NCBI RefSeq assembly: GCF_040643635.1
Contig: NZ_JBEYUS010000016.1
Location: 1 to 64,000, forward strand
Direction of reading: 5' to 3'
DNA from: Saccharopolyspora_C sp040643635
GTDB lineage: Bacteria; Actinomycetota; Actinomycetes; Mycobacteriales; Pseudonocardiaceae
DNA: 64,000 nucleotides
Below are positions 17,398 through 25,245 of the stretch, piece by piece; positions within the stretch are counted from its first letter, which is position 1, and every line of letters begins with the position of its first letter. Position numbers and translations under genes: made by a program. The notes below the pieces were generated by a model. It saw nothing but the letters and a program-made list of their open reading frames with translations, searched no databases and had not been told where the DNA came from.

Positions 17398-18486
17398 ATG
17401 TCCGCAGCCTCCGCCACCCGCACCTTCCGCATCGCCGCGATCCCCGCCGACGGGGTCGGCGAGGAGGTCGTCGCCGCCGGGCGCACCGTGCTCGACGCCC
17501 TCGCCGCGGACTCCGGCGGCGCGTTCGCCTTCGACTGGACCGAATTCCCGTGGGGCTGCGGCTACTACGCCGAGACCGGCCGGATGATGCCCGCGGACGG
17601 GCTGGAGCGGCTCCGCGACTTCGACGCCCTCTACTTCGGCGCCGTCGGCTGGCCCTCGGTGCCCGACCACATCAGCCTGTGGGGGCTGCGGCTCAACATC
17701 TGCCAGAACTTCGACCAGTGGGCCAACGTGCGCCCGGTGCGCTTCCACCCCGGCATCACTTCACCGCTGCGCAAGGCGGACCACGCCGAACTGGACTGGG
17801 TGGTGGTGCGGGAGAACAGCGAAGGCGAGTACGCCGGGCTCGGCGGGCGGAACCTCTCCGGCCGCGGACCCGGCAACGAGGTGGCGCTGCAGACCGCCCT
17901 GTTCACCGAGCACGGCTGCGAGCGCATCATCCGCTTCGCCTTCGACCTCGCCCGGCAGCGCCCGCGCAAGAAGGTGTCCTCGGTGACCAAGAGCAACGCC
18001 CAGCAGTACGGCATGGTGCTGTGGGACGAGGTGTTCGCGCGGGTCGCCACCGAGTACCCCGACGTGGCGACCGAGAGCGTGCTGGTCGACGCGATGGCTG
18101 CCAAGTTCGTGCTCAAGCCGGAAGACCTGTCGGTGGTGGTGGCCTCCAACCTCAACGCCGACATCCTCTCCGACCTCGGTTCCGCGCTCGCCGGGAGCCT
18201 CGGCCTCGCCGCCAGCGCCAACCTGAACCCGGAGCGCCGGTTCCCGTCCATGTTCGAGCCGGTGCACGGCTCCGCCCCCGACATCGCCGGGCAGGGCCTG
18301 GCGAACCCGGCGGGCGCCCTCGGCAGCGCGGCGCTGATGCTCGACCACTTCGGCCTGCACGCCGAAGCGACCCGCCTCCGCGACGCCATCGACGCCACCA
18401 CGGCCGCGGGCATCCGCACCCCCGACGTCGGCGGCACCGCCAAGACCACCGAGGTCACCGCCGCGATCCTGGACCACCTCGGCTGA
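17398..18486 (+). CDS. Tartrate dehydrogenase/decarboxylase (IDH/IMDH family)
   Basis: A 362-residue enzyme of the isocitrate/isopropylmalate dehydrogenase superfamily. The tartrate-dehydrogenase style is shown by the opening IAAIPADGVGEEVV, the motif LRLNICQNFDQWANVRPVRF, and VVRENSEGEYAG in the active-site loop. VTKSNAQQYGMVLWDEVF and the metal-binding SNLNADILSDLGSALAGSLG follow. These enzymes oxidise tartrate to oxaloglycolate or decarboxylate meso-tartrate or D-malate to D-glycerate or pyruvate. ATG 17398 has AGGAGAG upstream. Together with DctA-type uptake and glycerate kinase it makes a plausible tartrate-to-phosphoglycerate route. Confidence 0.88.
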   Translation: MSAASATRTFRIAAIPADGVGEEVVAAGRTVLDALAADSGGAFAFDWTEFPWGCGYYAETGRMMPADGLERLRDFDALYFGAVGWPSVPDHISLWGLRLNICQNFDQWANVRPVRFHPGITSPLRKADHAELDWVVVRENSEGEYAGLGGRNLSGRGPGNEVALQTALFTEHGCERIIRFAFDLARQRPRKKVSSVTKSNAQQYGMVLWDEVFARVATEYPDVATESVLVDAMAAKFVLKPEDLSVVVASNLNADILSDLGSALAGSLGLAASANLNPERRFPSMFEPVHGSAPDIAGQGLANPAGALGSAALMLDHFGLHAEATRLRDAIDATTAAGIRTPDVGGTAKTTEVTAAILDHLG

Positions 18487-18645
18487 TCGGCCGGTGGACC
18501 ACCCCGGACCGCACCGGCGAGAACGGGAAAACCGGGGATCGGTGCGTGTTCAGGGGTGGTTCACCGGGGCGACGTCGTGGTGTCGGGTCGGCTCCACGCG
18601 GTGGCGACACGATGTGCCGGACGTACGCCGAGCCGAGGAGCCGCA

Positions 18646-19584
18646 GTGAAGCCTGACCGCCGTCTGCTGATCGCCCTGGCCGCCACCGGCCTGACCGCCG
18701 CCGCCGCGATCGCGGCGCCGAGCGCGTTGGCGGGCCCGGGGGCGCGCGCCGCCGAGCTGCCCGACCCCGCGAGCTACGACGCCGCGATCGCCTGGATCCC
18801 CGACACCCAGTACTACTCGGAGAGCCACCCCGAGCACTTCGACGCGCAGACCCAGTGGCTCGTCGACAACGCCGCGGAGCGCAAGATCGGCTACGCGACG
18901 CACACCGGCGACATCGTCGACGACTCCGACGACGATGACCAGTGGAAGAACGCCGACGCCAGCATGAAGAAGCTGGACGACGCGAAGTTCCCGTACGGCG
19001 TCGTCGAGGGCAACCACGACGTGGACGGGCGGTACGAGGACTACTTCGGCGACGACCGGTTCGCCGGTTCGCCGGTGCGCGGCGAGTCGTTCGAGAACAA
19101 CCGCCAGCACTACGACCTCGTGGACGTGGCGGGCAAGCAGGTCATGATGCTGTCGCTGACCTGGGACATGCAGGAGGAGGACTTCGCGTGGGCCGAGCAG
19201 GTCCTCGCCGCGCACCCCGACACCCCGGTGATCATCAGCGTGCACGCGTACCTGGAGACCGACGGCTCCTACAGCGAGCAGGGCCAGGAGATCTTCGACC
19301 GGATCGTCGAGCCGCACCGCAACGTGAAGGCCGTGCTGTGCGGGCACAACCACGGTGCCACGCACAACGTGAAGGACCTCGGCGACGGCCGCACCGTGCC
19401 GGAGATCCTCGCGGACTACCAGAGCGCGCCCGAGGGCGGGCTCGGCTACCTGCGGCTGCTCCAGTTCGACGTGGACGCGGGCAAGATGATCGTCGACACC
19501 TACTCGCCGTCCGAGGACGACTCGGACTACTTCGACGGCGAGGACGACTTCACCGTCGACGTGGACCTGAACACCACCGAGTGA
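18646..19584 (+). CDS. Secreted calcineurin-like metallophosphoesterase
   Basis: A 312-residue protein starting at GTG 18646 behind GAGGAG. Residues 1 to about 30 are a Sec-type signal peptide (KPDRR, then a hydrophobic Ala/Leu core, then an Ala-rich cleavage region). The mature domain has the metallophosphoesterase ligands in order: IPDTQYYSE (D-x-Q variant), HTGDIVDDS, EGNHDVDG, a later His (ISVHAYLE) and CGHNHGATH. The tail is strikingly acidic (repeated Asp/Glu). Homologues hydrolyse phosphomonoesters or diesters outside the cell. A perfect terminator follows immediately, so it is a single-gene transcript. Confidence 0.9.
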   Translation: MKPDRRLLIALAATGLTAAAAIAAPSALAGPGARAAELPDPASYDAAIAWIPDTQYYSESHPEHFDAQTQWLVDNAAERKIGYATHTGDIVDDSDDDDQWKNADASMKKLDDAKFPYGVVEGNHDVDGRYEDYFGDDRFAGSPVRGESFENNRQHYDLVDVAGKQVMMLSLTWDMQEEDFAWAEQVLAAHPDTPVIISVHAYLETDGSYSEQGQEIFDRIVEPHRNVKAVLCGHNHGATHNVKDLGDGRTVPEILADYQSAPEGGLGYLRLLQFDVDAGKMIVDTYSPSEDDSDYFDGEDDFTVDVDLNTTE

Positions 19585-19590
19585 GGCCGC

Positions 19591-19619
19591 GCGGGGGCGC
19601 CGCGCGCAGGCGCCCCCGC
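19591..19619 (+). terminator. Perfect 11-bp stem terminator
   Basis: GCGGGGGCGCC at 19591-19601 and GGCGCCCCCGC at 19609-19619 form a perfect stem with a 7-nt loop, seven bases after the phosphoesterase stop codon. Confidence 0.8.
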
Positions 19620-19825
19620 CACGCATCGTGCACGGGCCGAATTCCCGTGGTCCGGCCGCCGGCCCGACGGCTAGCGTGGGTCGTAATCGCGCCGGGCCTG
19701 GCCCGCCGAGACGACCACCCGACGCGTACGGGGCCGCGAAGAACGACTCCCATCGAATCCGCAGCATCACCGAGGCACCGGTGGACGGAATGAAATTCGC
19801 CTGCCGGGTTCGTGGGAAGCAGGTA

Positions 19826-19984
19826 ATGACCATGCAAGTGAAGAGCATCTTCGTCTACAGCTCCGGCGGCTGGGGCCGGCACCGGCGCCACGGCTGGGGC
19901 TGGGGCTGGGGTCACGGCTGGGGTCACGGCTGGGGCTGGGGCCACGGTTGGGGCTGGGGCCACTGGGGCGGCTGGCGCAAGTGA
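19826..19984 (+). CDS. 52-residue Gly/Trp/His-rich peptide
   Basis: A small ORF with a 15-residue ordinary leader-like start (MTMQVKSIFVYSSGG) followed by about 37 residues made almost only of Gly, Trp, His and Arg, in a WGWGH/GWGHGW repeat. I count 11 Trp and 6 His. GGGAAG lies six bases before ATG 19826; an in-frame ATG at 19790 and one at 19832 are alternatives. Its own perfect 14-bp terminator follows at 20041-20084, and a terminator also isolates it upstream, so it is a monocistronic unit. I do not recognise the family. Metal or haem binding, a surface peptide or a modified-peptide precursor are possibilities only. Confidence 0.55.
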   Translation: MTMQVKSIFVYSSGGWGRHRRHGWGWGWGHGWGHGWGWGHGWGWGHWGGWRK

Positions 19985-20040
19985 GCCCCCGGTAGTGATG
20001 ACCACGACCTGACGCGACGAACGACCTGACGCATCGCCGA

Positions 20041-20084
20041 GACGGCTCCCGCCCTCCGGTTCGCCGGAACGGGCGGGAGCCGTC
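20041..20084. terminator. Strong bidirectional terminator (14-bp stem)
   Basis: GACGGCTCCCGCCC at 20041-20054 pairs perfectly with GGGCGGGAGCCGTC at 20071-20084. It lies between the small Gly/Trp/His ORF (+) and the end of the OYE gene (-) and can serve both. Confidence 0.8.
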
Positions 20085-20094
20085 GCGCGTGCGG

Positions 20095-21216
20095 TCAGTG
20101 CAGCGAGGTGAGCAGCTCGGAGCTGAACGGGGCCACCTCGTCCAGGCGCCCGGAGAGCACCTTCTCGCTCCACAGCGGGTCCGCGAGCAGTCCGCGGCCC
20201 ACCGCGACCAGGTCGAACTCGTCGCGCTCCAGGCGTTCCACGAGTTCGTCGATGTCGGTGACCTCGGAGGTCTGGCCGCTGAACGCCTTGGTGAACTCCT
20301 GGTTCAGCCCCACCGAGCCGACCGTGATGGACGGCTTGCCGGTGAGCTTCTTCGTCCACCCGGCGAGGTTCAGGTCGGAACCCTCGAACTCCGGGCGCCA
20401 GTACCGCCGCGTAGAGGCGTGGAAGGCGTCCACCCCGGCCTCGGCCAGCGGCGCGAGCACGGCTTCCAGCTCGTGCGGCGTGGTGGCCAGCTGCGCCTGG
20501 TAGTCGTACATCTTCCACTGCGACGTGCGGAACACGACGGGGAAGTCGGCGGAGACCGACCGGCGCACGGCGGCCACGACCTCGGCGGCGAAGCGCGTCC
20601 GCGCCACCGGGTCGCCGCCGTAGGCGTCGGTGCGCCGGTTGGTGCGCTCCCACAGGAACTGGTCGATGAGGTAGCCGTGCGCGCCGTGCAGCTCCACGCC
20701 GTCGAACCCGACGCGCTCGGCGTCCGCGGCGGCCCGGGCGAACGCCTCGATGACCGCGTCCAGGTCGGCCTGGGTCATGGCCTGCCCGGCCTCCTCGCCC
20801 TTGAGGTCGAGTCCGGACGGGCCCATCGGCGGCGCGTCCGGGAACGGCGGGGCGCCCGCGGGACGGGCCATGCCGACGTGCCAGAGCTGCGGCACGATCT
20901 TCCCGCCCGCCTGGTGCACCTCGGCGACGACGTTCTTCCAGCCGGCCAGCGCGTCCTCGCCGTGGAAGCGCGGGATCGAGTCGCTGAGCCCGGCCGAGGC
21001 GTGGTCCACGTAGGTGCCCTCGGTGATGATCAGGCCGGTGCCCGCGGCGGCGCGCCGCGCGTAGTAGGCCGCGACATCGGCGCCGGGCACTCCGCCGGGG
21101 GAGAGATCGCGCGTCATCGGTGCCATGGCGATGCGGTTCGGCACGGTCATGCCGGCCAGCGCGAACGGGCGGGACAGCGCCTTCGCCGCGCGGTCGGTGG
21201 TGCTGCTGCTGGACAC
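20095..21216 (-). CDS. Old yellow enzyme family NADH:flavin oxidoreductase
   Basis: A 373-residue FMN-dependent TIM-barrel enzyme. FALAGMTVPNRIAMAPMTRD is the N-terminal OYE signature, and the catalytic-site segment VELHGAHGYLIDQFLWERTN plus RRTDAYGG contains the conserved residues that bind the phenol oxygen of substrates. VGRGLLADPLW closes the barrel. The family reduces activated C=C bonds of enals, enones, nitro compounds or electrophilic xenobiotics. GTG 21216 is preceded by GAGGAGAG. The gene is transcribed away from a MerR regulator, and its promoter contains the MerR-type dyad at 21263-21280. Confidence 0.9.
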   Translation of the reverse strand: MSSSSTTDRAAKALSRPFALAGMTVPNRIAMAPMTRDLSPGGVPGADVAAYYARRAAAGTGLIITEGTYVDHASAGLSDSIPRFHGEDALAGWKNVVAEVHQAGGKIVPQLWHVGMARPAGAPPFPDAPPMGPSGLDLKGEEAGQAMTQADLDAVIEAFARAAADAERVGFDGVELHGAHGYLIDQFLWERTNRRTDAYGGDPVARTRFAAEVVAAVRRSVSADFPVVFRTSQWKMYDYQAQLATTPHELEAVLAPLAEAGVDAFHASTRRYWRPEFEGSDLNLAGWTKKLTGKPSITVGSVGLNQEFTKAFSGQTSEVTDIDELVERLERDEFDLVAVGRGLLADPLWSEKVLSGRLDEVAPFSSELLTSLH

Positions 21217-21253
21217 GATCTCTCCTCGGGTACTGGTGCGATCTGCGTCCGCT

Positions 21254-21285
21254 ACGCTAAAACCTGACGCTGACGTCAGGGGCAA
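21254..21285 (-). promoter_or_regulatory. MerR-type promoter with dyad in 20-bp spacer
   Basis: On the minus strand a -35-like TTGCCC (21280-21285) and a -10-like TAGCGT (21254-21259) are 20 bp apart, longer than the normal 17-18. The spacer holds CCTGAC-N6-GTCAGG (21263-21280). An overlong spacer with a central dyad is the classical layout of MerR-activated promoters and points to the divergent MerR gene controlling the OYE gene. Confidence 0.7.
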
Positions 21286-21358
21286 AGAAATGTGTCCGAG
21301 GTTACCCGGGCGCGGCAGGGAGGCCCCGGCGTCGCGACGCACGAGACGAGGAGGCCCG

Positions 21359-21727
21359 ATGCGGATCGGTGAACTGGCGGAGCGGACCGGGGTGAGCGTC
21401 CGCGCGCTGCGGTACTACGAGGAGCAGCACCTGCTGCGCGCCGACCGCACGCCCAGCGGGCAGCGGACCTACGCGGAGGCCGCGGTCGAGCGGGTGCGGC
21501 TCATCCAGCAGCTCTACAGCGCCGGGCTGTCCAGCAAGCTGATCCTCGGCCTGCTGCCGTGCGTGGAGACCGGTGAGGCCGACCCGCGCATGATGGACCG
21601 GCTCGTCGCCGAGCGGGACCGCATCGACCGGCAGGTCGACGAGCTGGTGCGGACCCGGGACCGGCTGGACGCGATCATCGGCTGCTCGCACGCCGCGCAC
21701 CCGACGACCTCGGAGCGGGCCGCGTGA
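21359..21727 (+). CDS. MerR family transcriptional regulator
   Basis: A 122-residue regulator. The N-terminal MerR DNA-binding domain is complete (MRIGELAERTGVSVRALRYY, then EEQHLLRADRTPSGQRTY), followed by a long dimerisation helix (residues about 75-110, RLVAERDRIDRQVDELVRTR). No multi-cysteine metal-binding loop is present, so an organic or redox signal is more likely than a metal. ATG 21359 has AGGAGG upstream. The last four bases overlap the next gene's GTG, so the SDR gene is translationally coupled. It probably controls itself, the SDR and the divergent OYE gene. Confidence 0.9.
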   Translation: MRIGELAERTGVSVRALRYYEEQHLLRADRTPSGQRTYAEAAVERVRLIQQLYSAGLSSKLILGLLPCVETGEADPRMMDRLVAERDRIDRQVDELVRTRDRLDAIIGCSHAAHPTTSERAA

Positions 21728-22572
21728 GCGGGGACCTGACCGGCCGCACCATCGTGCTCACCGGCGCCAGCGCGGGGATCGGCGCCGTCGCCGCCCGCGA
21801 GCTCGCCGCGCGCGGCGCCACCGTCGTCCCGATCGGCCGCTCGCCGGAGAAGACCGCCGCGGTCGCCGCCGAGATCGGCGTCGAGCCGCTGGTCGCCGAC
21901 TTCGCCTCGCTGGCCCAGGTGCGCGAGCTGGCCGACCGGCTACTGGCGCGCTGCCCGGCCATCGACGTGCTGGTGCACAACGCGGGCGGCATCGTCCCGG
22001 ACCGCCGCGTCACCGAGGACGGGTTCGAGCTGACGCTGCAGAGCAACTACCTCGCCCCGTTCCTGCTGCAGTCGCTGCTGCACGAGCGGCTCAGCGCGTC
22101 CCGCGCGCGGACCGTGGTGACCAGCAGCATGCTGCACCGGGTCGCCCGGATCTCGTTGCAGGACCTGGACTTCTCCCGCCGCCGCTACTCGTCGTTGCAG
22201 GCCTACGGGCAGGCGAAGCTGGCGGAGGTGCTGTTCGTCGAGGAACTCGCGCGGCGCACCCCGGACACCGGCATCACCGCGGTCGCCTTCCACCCCGGCA
22301 CCGTCGGCTCCGGCTTCGGCCGGGACAGCGGCGGCGGGATCGCACTGCTGTACCGGACGCGGCTGGGCCGGACGTTCCTGCTCGGTCCGGAGCGGGGCGC
22401 CGAGCCGCTGGTGCACCTGGCGGCGGATCCGGGCGAGGTCAACGGGAGCTACTACCACCGGATGCGCCCCGCAGCCACCTCGCGGCAGGGCCGGGACGCG
22501 GACCTGGCCCGCCGGCTGTGGCAGACCACCGAGGAACTGCTCGGCGCCGAACCCCACCCCGGAGTGCGGTGA
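21724..22572 (+). CDS. Short-chain dehydrogenase/reductase
   Basis: A 282-residue classical SDR. The NAD(P) motif is TGASAGIG (near residue 14), NAG follows at about 88 (HNAGGIVPD), the catalytic Ser lies in TVVTSSMLHR and the YxxxK pair in AYGQAKLAEVLF. The length and the DNYLAPF-like SNYLAPFLLQSLL segment resemble the retinol-dehydrogenase/WW-oxidoreductase-like branch. It starts at GTG 21724, overlapping the MerR stop by four bases. The context with MerR and OYE suggests reduction or detoxification of reactive carbonyl compounds; the substrate is unknown. Confidence 0.88.
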   Translation: MSGDLTGRTIVLTGASAGIGAVAARELAARGATVVPIGRSPEKTAAVAAEIGVEPLVADFASLAQVRELADRLLARCPAIDVLVHNAGGIVPDRRVTEDGFELTLQSNYLAPFLLQSLLHERLSASRARTVVTSSMLHRVARISLQDLDFSRRRYSSLQAYGQAKLAEVLFVEELARRTPDTGITAVAFHPGTVGSGFGRDSGGGIALLYRTRLGRTFLLGPERGAEPLVHLAADPGEVNGSYYHRMRPAATSRQGRDADLARRLWQTTEELLGAEPHPGVR

Positions 22573-22596
22573 TCGCGGGAGCGGGAACGGGGCCGC

Positions 22597-23358
22597 TCAG
22601 CTCCCGGCCGGGCCGACGCGTTCGTCCGATTCGGACAGTGCCCGGTAGAGACGGCTCTCCTCCTGCAGCAGCGGCAGCGATCCGCGCTCCCGCGGCCGTG
22701 GCAGGTCGACGTCGAAGGTGCGCACGACCCGCCCCGGCCCGGCAGCCAGCAGCAGGACCCGGTCGGCGAGGAACACCGCCTCCCCGACGTCGTGCGTCAC
22801 GAACACCACGGTCGCCCCGGTCCGCGCGCGGATGCGCAGCAGGTCCTGCTGGAGCCGGGTGCGGGTGAGGTGGTCCACGGCCCCGAACGGTTCGTCCATC
22901 AGCAGCACCTCCGGTTCCGCGGTCAGCGCCCGCGCGATGCCCGCCCGCTGGCGCATGCCGCCGGAGAGGTGGTGCGGGTACGCGTCCTCGTAGCCGGACA
23001 GGCCGACCAGGTCGAGGTGCTCCCGGGCGGCGGCGCGGCGCGCGGACCGGCGCACGCCGCGCAGCTCCAAGCCCAGTTCCACGTTCGCCAGCACGGTGCG
23101 CCACGGGTACAGCGACGCGTCCTGGAAGACCACCCCGATGCCCTCGCGCGGTCCGGTGATCGGTTCGCCGCGGAAGCGCACCTCGCCGGAGGTCGGTGCC
23201 TGCAACCCGGCCAGCACCTCGAGCAGGGTGCTCTTCCCGCAACCGCTCGGCCCGAGCAGGCAGACGAACTCGCCCGCGGCCACGTCCAGGTCGATGTCGG
23301 CGAGCACCTCGTTCGAACCGAACGACTTGTGCACCGAGCGCACCTCGAAGATCGCCAT
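22597..23358 (-). CDS. ABC transporter ATP-binding protein (SsuB/TauB type)
   Basis: A 253-residue ATPase with Walker A GPSGCGKST, Q-loop VVFQDASLYPW, signature LSGGMRQRAGIARAL, Walker B VLLMDEPFGAVD and the H-loop VTHDVGEA. The sequence style matches the nitrate/sulfonate/taurine importer ATPases. It is the last gene of a five-gene minus-strand operon (LLM, LLM, permease, binding protein, ATPase), 19 bp after the binding-protein gene. It should energise uptake of a sulfonate, sulfate ester or similar anion. Confidence 0.92.
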   Translation of the reverse strand: MAIFEVRSVHKSFGSNEVLADIDLDVAAGEFVCLLGPSGCGKSTLLEVLAGLQAPTSGEVRFRGEPITGPREGIGVVFQDASLYPWRTVLANVELGLELRGVRRSARRAAAREHLDLVGLSGYEDAYPHHLSGGMRQRAGIARALTAEPEVLLMDEPFGAVDHLTRTRLQQDLLRIRARTGATVVFVTHDVGEAVFLADRVLLLAAGPGRVVRTFDVDLPRPRERGSLPLLQEESRLYRALSESDERVGPAGS

Positions 23359-23377
23359 CGCGTCTGCTCCCGTCCGC

Positions 23378-24400
23378 TCAGCGTCCGGCGCGGGGCCGGG
23401 GGTAGGTGAAGGGCTTGCGGAACTCCTGCGGGATGAACCGCAGGTCGATGAAGCGCTCCGCGTCGTAGATCCGGTCCTGGTTGCCCACTTCGACCTCGAT
23501 CTCCTGGCTGTGCCGGATCGCGGCGGGGTCGACGTCCGGGTTCGCGTCCCACACGTCGTCCTCCTGCCGGATGGCGCGGGCGACGGCTTCCGGGGCGAGC
23601 TTCAGCTTCCCCTGCAGCCACGGGACGTAGGTCGCGTAGTTCGCCTTCGCATCGGTGTACGAGGCGAAGTAGGCGCGCAGCGCGCGGCGCAGCACGTCGG
23701 GGTGCTCGCGGATGACGTCGTCACCCGAGATGAGCACCCCCGTGTGGTACTCGGGCAGGTAGTCCCAGGCCCGTGCCAGCGTGACCGCCTCGCCTTCGAA
23801 CTCGCCGAGCGCGGGGAACGGCTGGTGGATGATCGTGGCGTCGACCTGGCCGGTGCTGAGCGTGCCGTAGGCCTGCTCGTTGATGCCGTTGTTCACCAGC
23901 GCCACGTCCCGGTCCGCGTCGAGCCCGTGGGCGCGCAGCACGTACCGCAGCGTGGTGTCCAGGTTGCTGCCCGCCTTGGAGTTGCCGACGGTGCGCCCGC
24001 GCAGGTCTTCGACGCGGGTGATGCCGGGGCGGGCGATGAGGAAGTACGGGCCCTTGCTGCGGAACGCCGAGGACACGATCTTCAGCGGGGAGCCGAGCAC
24101 GGCGGCGCGCAGGTACTCGGTGGTGGGGCCGAAGGCGAAGGTGAGTTCGCCGGTGGCCACACCGGTCACGGCGTCCTCGACGTCGGTGAACTCGACGGTG
24201 AGGCCTTGGGCGGCGAAGTGCCCGCGTTCCACGCCCCAGCGGATCGGCTGCTGGGTGTACTGGGTGCCCGCCTGCAGGGTGATGGTGGCGTCGGCGCCGT
24301 CGGTCCGGGTGCCACCGCCTCCGGCGCAGGCCGCGGTGCCCGCGAGGGGCAGCAGGGCCGCGGCGGTCAGCGACAACCGGGCGAACTCGCGGCGGTTCAT
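23378..24400 (-). CDS. ABC transporter substrate-binding lipoprotein (SsuA/NMT1-like)
   Basis: A 340-residue type-II periplasmic-binding-protein fold. The N-terminus carries a twin-arginine-like RREF and a lipobox LAGTAAC with Cys25 as the lipidation site, so the protein is membrane-anchored outside the cell. Residues about 40-330 match the nitrate/sulfonate/thiamine-precursor binding family (GVATGELTFAFGPTTEYLRA, VNNGINEQAYGTLSTGQVDA). It delivers substrate to the permease encoded directly upstream. The natural ligand is not defined by sequence; organosulfonates are favoured by the two adjacent LLM monooxygenases. Confidence 0.9.
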   Translation of the reverse strand: MNRREFARLSLTAAALLPLAGTAACAGGGGTRTDGADATITLQAGTQYTQQPIRWGVERGHFAAQGLTVEFTDVEDAVTGVATGELTFAFGPTTEYLRAAVLGSPLKIVSSAFRSKGPYFLIARPGITRVEDLRGRTVGNSKAGSNLDTTLRYVLRAHGLDADRDVALVNNGINEQAYGTLSTGQVDATIIHQPFPALGEFEGEAVTLARAWDYLPEYHTGVLISGDDVIREHPDVLRRALRAYFASYTDAKANYATYVPWLQGKLKLAPEAVARAIRQEDDVWDANPDVDPAAIRHSQEIEVEVGNQDRIYDAERFIDLRFIPQEFRKPFTYPRPRAGR

Positions 24401-24417
24401 GTGTGCTCCAAGGAGTG

Positions 24418-25245
24418 TCAGGAGTGCTTCCAGCGCAGCAGGACCTTGCGTTCCAGCAGGCCCACACCGGAGATGATCAGCGCGGACAGCACGGTGGTGA
24501 ACAGGACGAGCGCGAAGACCGAGGCGGTGTCGTACACCCCGACCGCGCGGTTGAGCAGGTTGCCCAGCCCGCCCTTGGACGCGGTGATCTCCGCGAACAG
24601 GGCGGCCACCAGCGCGGTCCCGGTCTCCACCTTGATCGCGGCCACGATCGAGGTCGTCGCCGAAGGCAGGACCACCTTGCGGATCAGCTGCGCGCGGCTC
24701 GCCCCGAACGAGCGGGCGACCTTGAGGTGGTCCGCGGAGACCTGCTTGATGCCCGCGATGGTGTTGTAGACGAACAGGAAGTAGCAGAACAGGAAGACGA
24801 TCACGATCTTGTGCGCGGCACCGATGCCGAGGTACAGCGTCAGCAGCGGGATGATCGTCACCTTCGGCACCGCCATCAGCGCGGCCACGAACGGGTTCAG
24901 GAACGTCCCCGCGTTGCGGGACAGGCCCATCCACACGCCGGTGGCGACGCCGAGCACGAGGGCCAGCGATGCGCCCGCGGCCGCCTCCCCGAGGGTCAGC
25001 AGCAGATTGCCGAGCAGGTCCTGCTCGGTGAACAGCGCCGGGTAGGCGCCGAGGATCTCGGTGGGGGAGGCCAGGTAGATCCGCTTGACCCGGCCGCTGT
25101 CCACGGCCCACTGGAGCACCGCGAGCACGGCGGCGACCAGCAGCAGCTGCCCGCCGAGGAGCGCGAATCCGGTGCGGTGCCGTCGTTTCCCGGCGGCGGG
25201 CGCGGTCGCGGTGGCCGGCGCGGCCGGTGCTTCTCGAACGGTCAT
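24418..25245 (-). CDS. ABC transporter permease (SsuC/TauC type)
   Basis: A 275-residue permease with a 25-residue Ala/Pro-rich cytosolic N-terminus and about six membrane helices. The cytosolic coupling loop VARSFGASRAQLIRKVVLPSA matches the EAA motif of BPD-type permeases. ATG 25245 overlaps the stop of the upstream LLM monooxygenase gene by four bases (ATGA), so uptake and oxidation genes are translationally coupled. It would pass substrate from the lipoprotein encoded next in the operon. Confidence 0.92.
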   Translation of the reverse strand: MTVREAPAAPATATAPAAGKRRHRTGFALLGGQLLLVAAVLAVLQWAVDSGRVKRIYLASPTEILGAYPALFTEQDLLGNLLLTLGEAAAGASLALVLGVATGVWMGLSRNAGTFLNPFVAALMAVPKVTIIPLLTLYLGIGAAHKIVIVFLFCYFLFVYNTIAGIKQVSADHLKVARSFGASRAQLIRKVVLPSATTSIVAAIKVETGTALVAALFAEITASKGGLGNLLNRAVGVYDTASVFALVLFTTVLSALIISGVGLLERKVLLRWKHS

